DNA from: Hydractinia symbiolongicarpus
Lineage: Eukaryota > Cnidaria > Hydrozoa > Anthoathecata > Hydractiniidae
Length of the DNA stretch: 64,000 nucleotides
Direction: 5' to 3'
NCBI RefSeq assembly: GCF_029227915.1
Contig: NC_079884.1
Location: 11,718,001-11,782,000 of the forward strand
Shown: positions 23,001 through 32,956 of the stretch, one piece after another
How the letters are laid out: every line of letters starts with the position of its first letter
How positions within the stretch are numbered: position 1 is the stretch's first letter
Notes under the pieces: generated by a model
Database searches by the model: none
Seen by the model: the letters and a program-made list of their open reading frames with translations, nothing else
Told to the model about the DNA's origin: nothing
Made by a program: the position numbers and the translations under genes

Positions 23001-24254
23001 TGTTGGTTAGCGATAAAAACCAAAACATTTTTTGGGGCTAGCTACCAAAATGAACTTTTTTTTATTTTTAAATTGATACTCGCATTTACAAAAAGTTTAA
23101 ATATTTCGTTAGTTGCACAAAACAGGAAAAATGTGAGTTGTTTTTTGTTTAATGTAAACACAATATTTTATTCTAACTCCCATCATGATGAATTCACACA
23201 TAAAGTGTGTTTATTCTTCACCTTACTAGCTACACAGTAAACGTATATGTTCACACTCAACACGTGAGCTAAACATAAGTCAAGTTTGCAGCAAAAAAGA
23301 AATAAAAATTTAAAGAAACTTTCCTTATCAAAGGTTCAGGTCACTAGAAAAGGTTTAGGGTCAGAAACAGAGGTCGTAGGAAACATGTTATTGATTTGTA
23401 AATACTTGCGGAAATATTTAATAATTCCTCTGATAGTTCTAAATGTCAACTTCTTTTCCTTAATGTAAAAGTTTCTCAGTGTATTCAGTATAAGTAAAAG
23501 ATTTAGGTGTGTTTTAGCTACAAACATATAAAATGCTTAACTTCACCAGGACAGATAAACACAACAACAGATAGTTTTCCTTGTTATACCAGTCGTTAGG
23601 AGAAATGCATGGAAATTATCCTGTCGTACTTTTATGCTACATCAGTTTTTCATACATCCTTTTGGCCTACTTAATCAGGAAACGGGAGTAAAACTATTTG
23701 AAGCTCAAAAAAAAGCAATTCAACAAAAAAACCTTTTTTTTACCGCCATTGTTTTAAATATATTCCATACACAAAGCCATTAAATTATGCACGTAAAATA
23801 TAATTTTTAGACGAACACGTAACCTGCTGATTTTACGCGTCTTCTTTGGGCAAGTGGTTGGTAGAAGGAGAAATCGAAAGTTGAAAACCTTGTTACGCTG
23901 AAAAATTAATGCACAAGTTGCATAGCTTATTTCAACCATAGAACATCTTATTTCAACTTAAAATATATAATTTTTTAGTATCACAATCTTCACAAAACGA
24001 GTGGAGTTTCGGAGAAAAAATAAAGTTATTCTATAATTTTAAACGAAAGATATTTAGCCAATCAAGATTTCACTTACCATAACTTTCTCTTGTCTCTCAC
24101 TCTTCAAAGTGATGGAACTGTGACTGATGTGAGTTTTAAAGAGGAATTTATGAAAGATCCTTTGTTCTTCCTTTCCGGATAAACTTATGTTTTTATTTTC
24201 GAGTCTATTATTTTTAGCACTTTCATACCCTTTCTTTACCTGTCCAAAATACAT
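5955..24254 (-). CDS. TRPM2: TRPM2-type cation channel with NUDT9-H domain
   Basis: Thirty exons, 5' to 3': 24254-24078, 20801-20691, 19035-18977, 18865-18727, 18427-18260, 18136-17764, 17674-17373, 17281-17215, 17074-16908, 16747-16598, 16505-16449, 16001-15933, 15821-15610, 15511-15268, 15137-15013, 14903-14789, 14358-14230, 14051-13800, 13454-13277, 12685-12556, 9227-9043, 8930-8810, 8669-8567, 8038-7907, 7426-7350, 7262-7176, 7100-6995, 6722-6555, 6428-6315, 6071-5955. All junctions are GT-AG and all phases agree. The product is 1,477 residues, close to human TRPM2 (about 1,500). The start ATG follows an in-frame TAA. Order: Cys-rich N terminus, SLOG/TRPM homology (about 163-443), helical homology regions, S1-S6 (about 841-1075), TRP helix IWKFNRYF (about 1088), coiled coil, NUDT9-H (about 1212-1477). 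The family is a Ca2+-permeable, ADP-ribose-gated, oxidative-stress-sensing channel. Confidence is high for family and exon chain, lower for exon 1. Confidence 0.93.
8567..9227 (-). other. TRPM2: TRPM2 exons 21-23: TRP helix and coiled coil
   Basis: Exon 21 begins directly after S6 and encodes YIYDGVQGDSRKIWKFNRYF, the TRP helix. EYQNR follows, with the Glu that completes the Ca2+ site, and then PLPFSLFPNIHVLATTF. Exons 22-23 encode a charged helix (EEEQKQLRKQEKEQKKN joined to RERLEKKEKQDELH) ending SRLNLIEDQLKGIIMK, consistent with the C-terminal coiled coil. Between exons 22 and 23, an intron starting gtatgt keeps phase. Confidence 0.88.
9278..12228 (+). repeat. 20-bp satellite array in TRPM2 intron 20
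   Basis: About 145 tandem copies of a 20-bp unit, + strand gttgcaacgtgaagtttatt. Variants are: 'tgaaaag' with two extra bases; 'gtaatg' for 'gcaacg'; 'gcgacgtaaagtatatt'; and 'aaggtg'. Marker variants recur together, so larger blocks have duplicated. For example, the 'gcgacg' marker appears at 9521, 9925, 10517 and 10983. Each standard unit has the 8-bp palindrome GTTGCAAC and the core ACGTG. The array lies in the intron between the S6 exon and the TRP-helix exon, and its left edge is only about 50 bp from the 3' splice site of exon 21. Confidence 0.98.
12229..12555. other. Rest of TRPM2 intron 20 beside the array
   Basis: Non-repetitive intron sequence between the last decayed satellite unit and the donor site of exon 20. 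No further motif was recognised. Confidence 0.5.
12556..15137 (-). other. TRPM2: TRPM2 exons 15-20: S1-S6 and pore
   Basis: Pre-S1 is VVSCLVPPLFLLLEY. S1 is around NVVSYFIFLGFFAFVL, S2 is WIVGLYIIAFIFEEIRQ, S3 is LDVIALTLFIVAFIL, S4 is LYAADIFFWIIRLLSVF, S5 is LLYFVFVLAVFLLAYGIA, and S6 ends LLLNLLIARF. The Ca2+-coordinating positions known from TRPM2, 4 and 8 are kept: EExxQ at the end of S2 and NxxD at the start of S3. The filter reads IFSVPYKQMY instead of the usual FGQIPGYID type. The loop after it is short, without the paired cysteines of vertebrate TRPM2. Confidence 0.92.
15268..17281 (-). other. TRPM2: TRPM2 exons 8-14: melastatin helical homology regions
   Basis: Residues about 443-765. 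Seven exons give the ankyrin-like helical repeats of the TRPM cytosolic body, for example LAIHWGCCDYVELLL and AISISRHDEARVLLEYTLDYY. The typical motif ahead of the channel follows (SCLALAAS, FVAHDTCQIML, NTWCGRI). The linker between exons 10 and 13 is short and lysine-rich (KYKKKK) and poorly conserved. Exon 11 (57 bp) and exon 12 (69 bp) are small, but both keep the frame and have good splice sites. Confidence 0.85.
17373..18427 (-). other. TRPM2: TRPM2 exons 5-7: SLOG/TRPM homology domain
   Basis: Residues about 163-443. Family landmarks in order are YVRLSN, LLISIIGSA, LVFTGGTNFGIMKVVG, IGILPWG, HTHFLMVDDG and VKLVVGGGPDTIDNV. This is the nucleotide-binding SLOG fold. In some TRPM2 proteins it is an ADP-ribose site, and in invertebrate TRPM2 it is held to be the main gating site. 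The GGT and GGGPDT loops are intact, so nucleotide binding is plausible. Confidence 0.9.
19036..20690. other. TRPM2 intron 2
   Basis: A 1.65-kb intron between exons 2 and 3 with no coding content. It holds the short inverted-repeat element at 19740-20036. The remainder is AT-rich and featureless to my reading. Confidence 0.55.
19740..20036. mobile_element. Small MITE with 'gcgctta' repeats
   Basis: About 300 bp bounded by imperfect inverted ends (tgatccgaacaaccgcc on the left, tgatctgaataagcgtcc on the complement of the right). Inside, 'gggcgctta' and 'gagggggcgctt' occur twice. The same vocabulary recurs at 54390-54475, so this is a dispersed family. No coding capacity. Confidence 0.5.
20802..24077. 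other. TRPM2 intron 1
   Basis: A 3.3-kb intron holding the piggyBac-like MITE at 22184-22935. Short frames inside it (for example 22971-23240) show no domain and are taken as chance. First introns often hold regulatory sites, but none could be identified by eye. Confidence 0.5.
22184..22935. mobile_element. piggyBac-like MITE with TTAA ends
   Basis: A 744-bp element between two TTAA copies (22184-22187 and 22932-22935). Perfect outer inverted repeats read CCCTATTCGGTCCGGGG. Inside each end is a long G run then CGGATTCCG then a C run, so each end can fold into a GC-rich hairpin; the right end carries this hairpin 25 bp further in. TTAA targets and CCC-starting ends are hallmarks of piggyBac elements. 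There is no transposase frame, so it is non-autonomous. It lies in intron 1 of the TRPM2-type gene. Confidence 0.85.
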
Positions 24255-27200
24255 CCATTATTTATTTTTATATGCCTACATTCGAAATTAAAACAACAAA
24301 AATTTATGTTTACGTAAAACTTTATTAGCTAGATTTAATTATCTACAGATACGTTTCAATCGTACTTTCGTCCCCAGAGTTCCTTGAGATAGACCTCAAC
24401 AGTAGCTTTGGACCCGTCTGGTCACATAATTAAAATACATTATTATATATGGTGCATTTTTTGACTTAACTACCCAATGACTTAGGTAGTAAACTGCCTG
24501 GGTTTTAATTTAATTCATCGTTTTTGAGGGTAGATGTGTTGTTGTCAAAATTGGTACTCTTTAGAAAACAGGTAATCGGCGTCTCTTGAGAGAACTAAGT
24601 TTAAGAACGCGGGAATTATAGTTATGATAAAAATCATTTTTGGGTGAATTTTGTCATAGTTTTTTAAAACTTACCATAGTACGTTCGCAGTCGTTATTCT
24701 AGTTTTTACCCAACTTGTAGAAACTGTCGGTTCAGCTTTTGGAAACTTCTGTGAGAAATGCAATTTGGTTAATTTTATTGTGGATAAGGTTTGAAAAAAT
24801 GCTTTGTGTAAAAAGATTTTTTGGTTTCCCTCAAATGTAATAATCTAGAAGGATAAAGAAGGAGAACCATCTCATTTCGCAGTTATTGAGAGCCATTCAA
24901 TTTTTGTATTGTTTTTGATAACAATGGAATCATATGCTTATCTCGCTGATCCGAGTCTTTTTTGCTGAGGATAGGATCAAAATCATTTTCTTCTAATAAA
25001 CAAAGCGCGGAAAAAACTACTAATTTGTAGCAATTAAACACGTAAATAACTTGTATCTTGGTGCATCAATAAACCACATGAAAAACATTTGTGTAGAGGA
25101 CATAAAAATCGCCATTTTCAAGCTTGCCGTTGGTTGAAAGTATTGCCTACTGATTATCGAAATACAAACAAGCGAGAAGCGACTGCAAAAGGGTTACAAT
25201 GGGAATGATTCAGTAGTGCATCTTTTGTGAAGTTTTATGCTTCCAACTCTAGGATTTTGTCATTATTTATTATTAATGTACTAGCATGGAAAATTGATAA
25301 TAGCATGTAAAATCACATCTTTTTACTACAAAAGAAATGCATAGCTATTGTAGATATGCTTTTAGAAGTTTGGCTTGAAAAAAAACTAGTCATGTGATTC
25401 CAAAGTGTGTGTTTGAATTTTAAAATAATATGAAAACTTGTTGTAGTGTTAATGTTCCCACACATACAAAACAAATGTTATGCCAGCTAGTTAGCAAAGA
25501 AAAGTAGTTGTGTGTAAAGAAGTGTGCAAAAGTTTATAAACAAACCATGTGATTAAGCTAAATAAGTTATTGTATTTTGCCCTCCTCACCCCGAAGAATA
25601 AAAACTGTGACCTCTGTGGCCAAGGTGTTTGGTAAAGTAGTATAGGTAGCTGCATTCAAAAGTTTGTGTGTAAAATGACGAAATGTAAAATGATGAAAAC
25701 AACAAAAAGTCTGTCTGATTCCTGGGCTGCGGCTAAGTTCCCAAGCCCTAATATATTTACATTCGAGAGAAAAGATGGCGATTGATGCGAAGCTTCTTTC
25801 CTAGTTAATATTTTGCAACTTTAACAACGAAGATCTTGCAAACAAATCTAAACAAATAGAAAAGAATTTTCTTTTCGTAAAACTTTAAATTGATTTTTGA
25901 TTTCTTTTTTTTAAGTGGGAGGTAAGCTTTAAATTTTCGCCCTAGTTAATAAGATAAAATATTTTTTATTGTAAAGATCAAAGACTACTTAAAATGTTTT
26001 TCTAGGACGTCTTCTGTTACAGCAACTTGATGGAGAACTTGCAGCGAATCATTCTCAATCCAGCGGTATGTGACATCTCGTCGTGTTCATTCTTTATTTT
26101 TAGGCTAAGTTGACATTTCTACCTAGCTTAAGAAAGCATGTACATGAGTTGCAAGCAATTTAAACTAGCTAGTTTGTAGAACAGTAAAATACTTTGAAGA
26201 GAACTGATCAAGTAGGTTACCAAGTAAAATATTTCATCGCCTATATTTAACATTAACATCAGTGTATTTTTTCAATGTAATTTTACCGTAGTCACTCTCA
26301 TTAGAGGACAACATTGGTGAAAGAACTGTCACGTCTTTTTGAAGGGTATATTTTCAAGCTGATTTTTGATAACTCGAGTCTTTTCATTATTTAGGGTATC
26401 TGCTAATTGTTTGCCTGCTTTTTTTGATATATGATATTGACATGTCACCGGTCTAATGAAATCACTACGTTAATCATAGATGTCTGCTTTTTGGAGCGTC
26501 TGTTAATTAGAGAATGGAATGTTATATCAATCTCGTCCCCAGGACCTCTTTTCGTTTTTTTTGATCGCTCCCGATATCGAAAAAGCGAAAAAAAAGTCCG
26601 GGGAAAAGGTTGATGTAATATACAATTTTTTTGGCGAAAAAAAATTCACAAAATAAAAGAGCAATCAAAAGCCATCACGTGACTAAACAGATGCGAAGCT
26701 GCTGTCGTGGTGAAAGCATTTTGGTGGCGGGGATTTGCATAAAGAGCCCGCCGTAATTTATGATCCGGCATTACGTTACACTCTGCGAAGTTTATGGGCA
26801 TCATTTAGAACACATGGAAAACATTAGCTTATTTCCCTGTGTATTACTGATAACAGCAAAAATGTGCAAAAATACTTTTTAACAACCATTAACGTTACAA
26901 AGACGTTTGTTATGCCAACATTTTTTTTTTAACAATAGTGTCAGAAAAAGAACTTGCTTATCAATATTCTTTCGCTTTACTTTACACTTTTAAAGGGAAA
27001 ATAAAAATGTTGTCTTAGTGTTATTGTTGAATAGTAGATTATTTATTAATACACCTTTCCTGAATTTCATAAATTATAATAATTACGAAGTCATCCAGAA
27101 TTTTATAATGGTTCTGTGGTCTGCAAATAAAAATATTCAGATAGAACATTAAATTATCATGACAAAAATGAAGTTTTTAGAGCAACACAATATTCTGGAT

Positions 27201-27940
27201 GGATATTACTTATATTTGAAGAAAATAATTATTTTAAAAACGAGGCTATTCTTAAGAAGCTCGGCTATATGAAGGGGTTCACCGTAAATTTCAGCTCAAT
27301 ATTTTGATAGTAAAAGTTTCGATACGTCATAATAAAAGTGTCGTAAGTTTAAGATAACTAGCTATATAAAGATTTGTAATTATTGTTTTTGCGAAGAAAC
27401 GGGGTATTATTAAAAAATGTACAGACCGGCTTATTGCATCAGCATACTTATCAGATATCAAACCAACAAACATGTCCCACACAGATTACTGTACACTGTA
27501 AGATCCAATCTCTGTAGTAAATACCCATTTTTTTAATACAGACAGGGAAGTGTAGTCTTTTAAGAAAAGTGAGCGAATACCGAGCGAAAAAATCACTCTA
27601 AACCCTGTATCTACCATCCCAGGCATTAAGAACCTTTGTAAAAAGCATTGAGTGCAGTAAAACCATTGTTAAAACCACAAGCGCTGTCTTGTTTTTCTTG
27701 TAACAGGAAATACGAACATTTGTAACTTCGGTTTCGCATTTTTGTATGTAGCTTAATCAGTCTAATCGCTTTCTTTATATTTTTTTATAATTAAAAATCT
27801 TTTCTCAGCTTCAAAATAATAACGAATACAAATTCTAATTTTTTTTTCATATCTACGTTTTTATCAATATGTGTATCGTTGAAAAATGTTATGTTAGTAA
27901 TGTGATGTCTATATCAAAGCTTCTACTGCTTGAGTGAACT
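24255..27940. other. Intergenic between TRPM2 start and C2-like B
   Basis: The region should hold the divergent promoters of the TRPM2-type gene (-) and of the second C2-like gene (+). No convincing gene was seen. A 60-bp segment at 26006-26065 has good splice borders but an uncertain role. Positions 26535-26615 form an imperfect hairpin with a 'gtccccagga' end. Confidence 0.4.
26535..26615. repeat. Hairpin repeat with 'cctggggacgag' end
   Basis: The arms 'cccaggacctcttttcg' and 'gcgaaaaaaaagtccgggg' are near inverted copies around a 'gatatcg' centre. The outer motif (tcctggggacgag on the complement) recurs at 30020-30045 and at both ends of 46905-47020. A short MITE family is likely. Confidence 0.4.
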
Positions 27941-30900
27941 ATGGGTTTTAAAGGTAAGTCAGTTATTCTTGACTTTTTTATCGATCCTCGTGTAATTAAT
28001 TACATTCTTTATGTTTCATAGATGATTTAGTGTTATACTTTTTAGGGGTTTCTAAAAATTTATAATTTGAAAATCTAACTAAGACACCATTTCCTTACCT
28101 CAAAGCCCATAGCGTCAAATATCAAACATTTGAAAGTTATAAGGTCCATGAAAGCTTTCTTTAGAAGTCTTTTTTGCTTTTACATTTTATGACCTTAACA
28201 TATCCAAAAAGCCACCCAATACTGATAAATTCTGCTTTTTCTTTCCCTAATGACATGTTTTTAAAACGCGTTACAGCTTTTTTATTTTTAACTCAACAAG
28301 CTCACATTATTGAATTTTATTGCACACACAGATACACAAAAACAAGGTTTTGTTTGTTTAAAACATAAATAATCCAAAAATTTTATCAAAAGCATTATGC
28401 TGGTTTGAAAATTGAAATCGACAAGTCCACATGTGATCTGTTTTGTCGATTCAATGTATCAATGATTTTTTAGAGCTCATCAAAATTTTGCTGTTGTTCA
28501 AACAACGGTTTTTAATTGATACATAGATCTATTTATTTATCATTCCTTATTATTCATTATTATTTATTTATCATTCTGTTGGAAAATATTTAAAACTAGG
28601 TAACCGTGAAGATTAATTCAGTATTCTCATAAAACCAACCAATCACAAAATATATCAGCAAAAAGATATTCTTTGCAACTAAATTTTTCGTTTACCGGCA
28701 TAATTTTAGGTTGAATCTTATCTGACCTATTTCTGAGGTTAGAAATGCTTTTAAAATGCTTTCTGAGCCTGTATCTGAGACAAAATTGATATGCTGTAAA
28801 AAACGGCTTATCGGCTTCCCTGAAAATTGCTAAATTCTGAAACTCAGAAAGTATGATGATAATAGAACTATTTTTTTGGCTCAATTTCATGAAGATTTTA
28901 CTGAAGTTACGGGACGCTATATATACTATATACTCGGTTTAGACTTTTTTTGTTATTTATGTTCACTGCTTTGTAATTAGTATTAAAACTCTTGAGATAA
29001 TATATCACAGTGGTGAGCTATTCAATATCTACCACAATCTTCAGTACATCCTGGACTTAACCATGTGCCAGATTGAGCGCTCAATCAAAGTGATTAAAAT
29101 TTGATTGAGTTCGATTTTCTGAAATTTCTTCGTAGTGTGTTAAAAAAGACTAGCAAGAATCAGTTTAAGAAAATCTTCCTACCTTTTCTCTTCCTCAAAA
29201 TGGCTGTGTAATTTTTGTATCCCTTATGTAAAATTATCTTTTATCAGATTAGTCTAAAAGTACTCCATAGCAAGTTACAATTCAATAACTTTTTTTACCG
29301 AAGTAATTGCACTTTGAATTTTCTTAAATTAGGCCAAGTAAATATGCAGTCAATGATAAAATGGCTCCGACGGTTAACCTACTGGCTTTTTATATATTTT
29401 TATTGTAACCAAAGCATATAAAGTAATAAAACATGCCCACTAATAACAACCTGATATAATTTAAAAATAACGGTACATATATTTTGTATAAAAAACATTT
29501 TCGATATTTTGTGCAAAATTATTTTGTCTATAAAGGACATGGGCGACACTAGATCTCTTTCAACTAGCAATTTTATCTAACGTCATTCTTTGCAAAAAGC
29601 TGTAAATTAAACCTGGCCATTTGAAAACATGTTGACTTTCTGTTTTTTGTTCTTATCTTGATAACTTGCTAGGTATAGTGTGCTAGCTAGCTACTTTTTT
29701 AGCTCTATTAAACATTCCCAGCTATTGAAATATTGTCATGTAAGCAGTATTACTTTATGATGTCTTATTTTATACTCTCATTGCTTAGTAATGCTTTTTA
29801 TTAAATTTTTCACTTTAAAACAAAACATGATACTGATAAAGCTCCTCCGCCATGTTAATACGAACAGCTTCCTCCTGTCCTTCCCCCAGACTCACCACCT
29901 CGCCAAAATGTTTTATATGTCGCAATAATTATATGAAATATCCGCGCCAATCAGGTTTCATATCGGACCAGCCTCCTCCAGGGCCATGTTCGTATCGCCA
30001 TCCCAGGGTCAGAAACGATGCAAGATGCCCTGGGGACGAGGTTGCCTTACACGGTAAGTTTCTTTATCTTACATTTAAACGGTCCGGTTAAACTTACCGT
30101 GTATTTTAGCTTAAAACAAAGGAGCTGAACGTAATGGTGGTATGAATGTAATACTGAAAACTGATTCTTTTTTCTATAAGATTTTGACATGCTAAAATGA
30201 TAGTAATAATTAAAACATTTGCTTTTTTCATAAACTATGCGAACAAAATCCACGTAAATAAACGTTTTTTGTCATAATTGGCAAATAAATAAATGGCAAA
30301 TGGCAAAAAAAAAACACCTGTTCACGGATTGCTGTGTTATTGCTTTAGCATTAGTACTTAAGGCTAAAATACAGCAAAGATGTACAACCTTTTTCGGTTT
30401 TATAAGTTTTTTTAAAAGTTGGACTTGCTCAACTTTTGCTAAGTTTACAAGGCTTCGGATTACATCTGAGATCTTATTAAAACGGGCGGTCTTTTTCTTT
30501 TCCTTTTTCTTCGATCGATGTCTTTAACCGATTGCCGTAAAGTCACGACTTTTAAGTCCGACCTGACCCAGCGATCTAGCGCTACGCTGGCTGTGTGCGT
30601 ATCTTGATATTCGTGAAACTGGGAAAGAATAAAGACTTCGTTACGAATTTGATCACAAATATTGTTATAGACTGTTATTTTAATATTATTTAATGAGTTA
30701 TGCTAGATACTCCTTTAAATTTTTGATTCCAGTTATGTTTTGTTTGCGAGGCGGATTTTATTCAACTGAGCTCTAGGGGTTATGGTACGAGTCGTTCCTT
30801 TCGAGAGATCAAGTTCAAGGACGCCATATCGATTATACTCTATCTTGTTCACCAAGCTGTGAATCAAAATTTTTGGAAGTGAAAAAAAATATTTGGTTGG

Positions 30901-32956
30901 GCTAGCATAATTAACCTGCCTAAATTTCAGTTTTATCAACGTTTAAGATATTCTCTTCATTGTGTCTATACTTTAACATATTAAGATAAAAATATCATCA
31001 CGTTTTCTAGCCATGTGTAAATCTGAAACAAACCAAGATTCAAGATTTTTGCTAGCTTCAAACGTAGATTTCGAGGCAACATCCTGTTGAAGCCAGCTAG
31101 CTGTAAATAACCTTGTTTATTCCTATTATTTTCAAATTTGGTATATTATTATATATTTTTATGTTGGGGTTGTGGCTCACCTATAGCTAGCTAGCTCTTT
31201 AGCTAGCTAGCTAGCTACCTCTGCTGGATGAAGAGTAAAATTAGGCAAATGCAGTTTGGCTAACTACAACAAAATTCCTAATCAATATTTCTTACGTTAA
31301 ATGCAGATAGTGGGTAGCGACACCTTTTGTTACTCTCATGAAAACTTACTCTAAAAAATAAAATTGATGAGTGATTTTTTTAGCTAGGCGGGGTTATAAC
31401 AGGCTGTTTCCCGTGTTTTTATTTTAAACCGAAGTTGCAATAAAGTTTTTTTGGAGAAGGGTATCACGCCTATACACGTGGAACACCGTTTACCTGTACT
31501 AAGCGTTCAACCTGTTGTTAGTACAGATTGTTTCCTGCTTGTTTTGTTTAAATGGAAGCTGTGATAAGTTTTTTTGAAAAGGGTATGACGCCTATATGTA
31601 TATGTGACACGGTTTACCTGTACGTAGTAAGCGCTTAGCCAAGTGTTAACAGAGTGTATCCTCTGTTGTTATGTAAACCGAAGTTACAACAGTTTTTTTA
31701 AAAAGACTATTACGCCTGCTAAGCGCATTGGCGACACAGTTTACTGGTACTAAACGCTCAGTCCAATGTGTGACATTGTTTGCCTGGTACACAAAACGCG
31801 AAGAAGTATGTTCATCTTGTTTGGCGCCTGTTATTTTGCGACAGGATTTTTTGCAATAATATTCTTACGCCTATTTTGTGTAAGAATTTAAAGGTTCAAA
31901 ACTACTGATAAAAAAAAGATTAATATTTTCGGTTAATCTATATTAAACTAATCTAATTTCATAACGCGTTCTCTAATAGCCGTCCTACTGATTTGAATCA
32001 ATTCTTTGTCTTTAAGTTTGGATGAATATTTTTTTGTCCTCTAGTGTAGCCGCTACGTTGTGTGGGTTGACTATTTCTAAGTTTCGTACGTGCTTATCTT
32101 GCCAAAGTCCTGATTTGTTTATTCGCGTAATGCACCTGTTCAAAATAAAACAAGTAAATTAAATAATTGCATATTCTTGGAATAGTTGATATATATATTC
32201 AAGTATCTGTTTTTTATTTTTACTTTAGAATACGCTCAAGGTACCATCTTTCTTGCTTGTATCCTGTTTATCATTTTATTGCTACCATTCCTTTATAAAC
32301 TTGCAGAACGAAGATTAAAAAATCAAGAAAGTGAAAAACAACATCAGGTGGAGTCAAGTGACGAAGAATCTTCGGATGAATATGTTCCTCCCTTTATGGA
32401 GGAAAAAAAGACATATATAAGACTAAACAATGATGATCATCATCATCAAGAAGTCGTAGATACATTTTCAACAAGCTCGATGGTTCAAAAAGCGAGTGAC
32501 CTCTCATCTTCCTCGTCTAAGTTGTCTATAAAAGATGCTTGTCGCCGAACAAAATTAGAACTGAAGTTAAAATATTCTCCTGCAACAGAAGAATTGGTTC
32601 TTATAATATTAAACGTGACAGATTTATTAATGGAAGCATATGGTGGACCAGAAAAAATAAAGTTCAAGACGAAACTTTCTTTTGTTAAAAAGAAAATGAA
32701 AGGCAAAACGAACTACGAAACTGAGTATCAAAAACTGGATGCATTTTTACCTCCACCTTTTCGATTTTACAACGTTAAAAATGAGCAGTTACATTTGTTA
32801 GTTTTAGAAGTTCAAGTAAAAGGATTAAAGAAGAAAAAGTTATCTACAGTCAAGGGCCCGTTGGGTTGTGTTTATATACACATGAAAGAAGTATTTCCTA
32901 TTTTGTCTCAAGACACCCAAGATGTGACCATAACGCGAAACTTAATGCCTGTTTAA
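27941..32956 (+). CDS. Membrane-anchored C2-like protein, copy B
   Basis: Two-exon model. Exon 1 is 27941-27953 (MGFK plus one base; in-frame TGA just upstream; donor gtaagt). Exon 2 is 32229-32956 (acceptor tactttag). The total is 246 residues. The helix TIFLACILFIILLLPFLY (residues about 8-27) follows the start, then basic KLAERRLK, acidic VESSDEESSDE and a low-complexity linker (DDHHHQE, SSSSS). A C2-like domain runs from about 115 to the end: LELKLKYSPATEELVLIIL, YGGPEKIKFKTKL, LPPPFRFYNV, LHLLVLEVQVKG, GPLGCVYIHM. This spacing resembles a synaptotagmin C2 domain, but the Ca2+-binding aspartates are absent. The topology suggests a helix near the N terminus with a cytosolic C2 domain. It is clearly a paralogue of copy A (2102-3387). 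The tiny first exon is the least certain part. Confidence 0.62.
29830..30060. repeat. Dispersed repeat with 'cctggggacgaggttg' end
   Basis: GC-richer than its surroundings. It holds 'ccatgttcgtatcgccatccc', also seen in altered form at 53475-53500 ('tcatgttcgtatcgccgtcc'), and ends in the 'cctggggacgaggttg' motif. The shared wording with 53.4 kb and 46.9 kb marks it as a repeat, so the open frame through it is not called as a gene. Confidence 0.45.
31183..31217. repeat. (TAGC)n microsatellite
   Basis: Runs of 'tagctagc', interrupted once by 'tcttt'. Smaller patches of the same motif occur near 1110, 29685 and 57815. Confidence 0.8.
31386..31870 (+). repeat. Family A tandem repeat block, copy 1
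   Basis: About four imperfect copies of a unit of roughly 120 bp. Landmarks per unit are: 'aacaggctgtttcc', 'aaccgaagttgcaa', 'aaagggtatgacgcctata', 'gacacggtttacctgta' and 'taagcgcttag'. The block begins near 'taggcgggg'. The same family occurs at 36840-37240 (+) and at 57165-57640 and 55815-55905 (inverted). Confidence 0.85.

Larger units (their letters stand above)
18727..24254 (-). other. TRPM2: TRPM2 exons 1-4: Cys-rich N terminus
   Basis: Exons 1 to 4 encode residues 1-162. Exon 1 (59 residues) starts MYFGQVKKGYE and ends at a strong gtaagt donor. Exons 2-4 carry a dense Cys/His series (CNVC, CLCQ, CCGCH, CSDCCTH) before the TRPM motif AYGSITFVGF. Other TRPM proteins have a shorter Cys-containing stretch here. 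Joining exon 1 to exon 2 rests on phase and splice consensus only, because this end is poorly conserved. Confidence 0.65.
27954..32228. other. Intron of C2-like copy B
   Basis: A 4.3-kb intron under the two-exon model. It holds a repeat-like segment near 29830-30060, a (TAGC)n patch at 31183-31217 and the family A repeat block at 31386-31870. The short frames here have no recognisable domain. Confidence 0.4.

Noticed and set aside
26006-26065. 60-bp segment with ag and gtatgt borders as first exon of C2-like copy B
   Set aside because: It would need a further upstream exon for a start codon, and no such exon could be found. The short ATG exon at 27941 fits phase and resembles copy A.
29852-30091. 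79-codon frame rich in Pro, Ser and Arg
   Set aside because: It overlaps a GC-richer dispersed repeat whose wording recurs at 53.4 kb and 46.9 kb.
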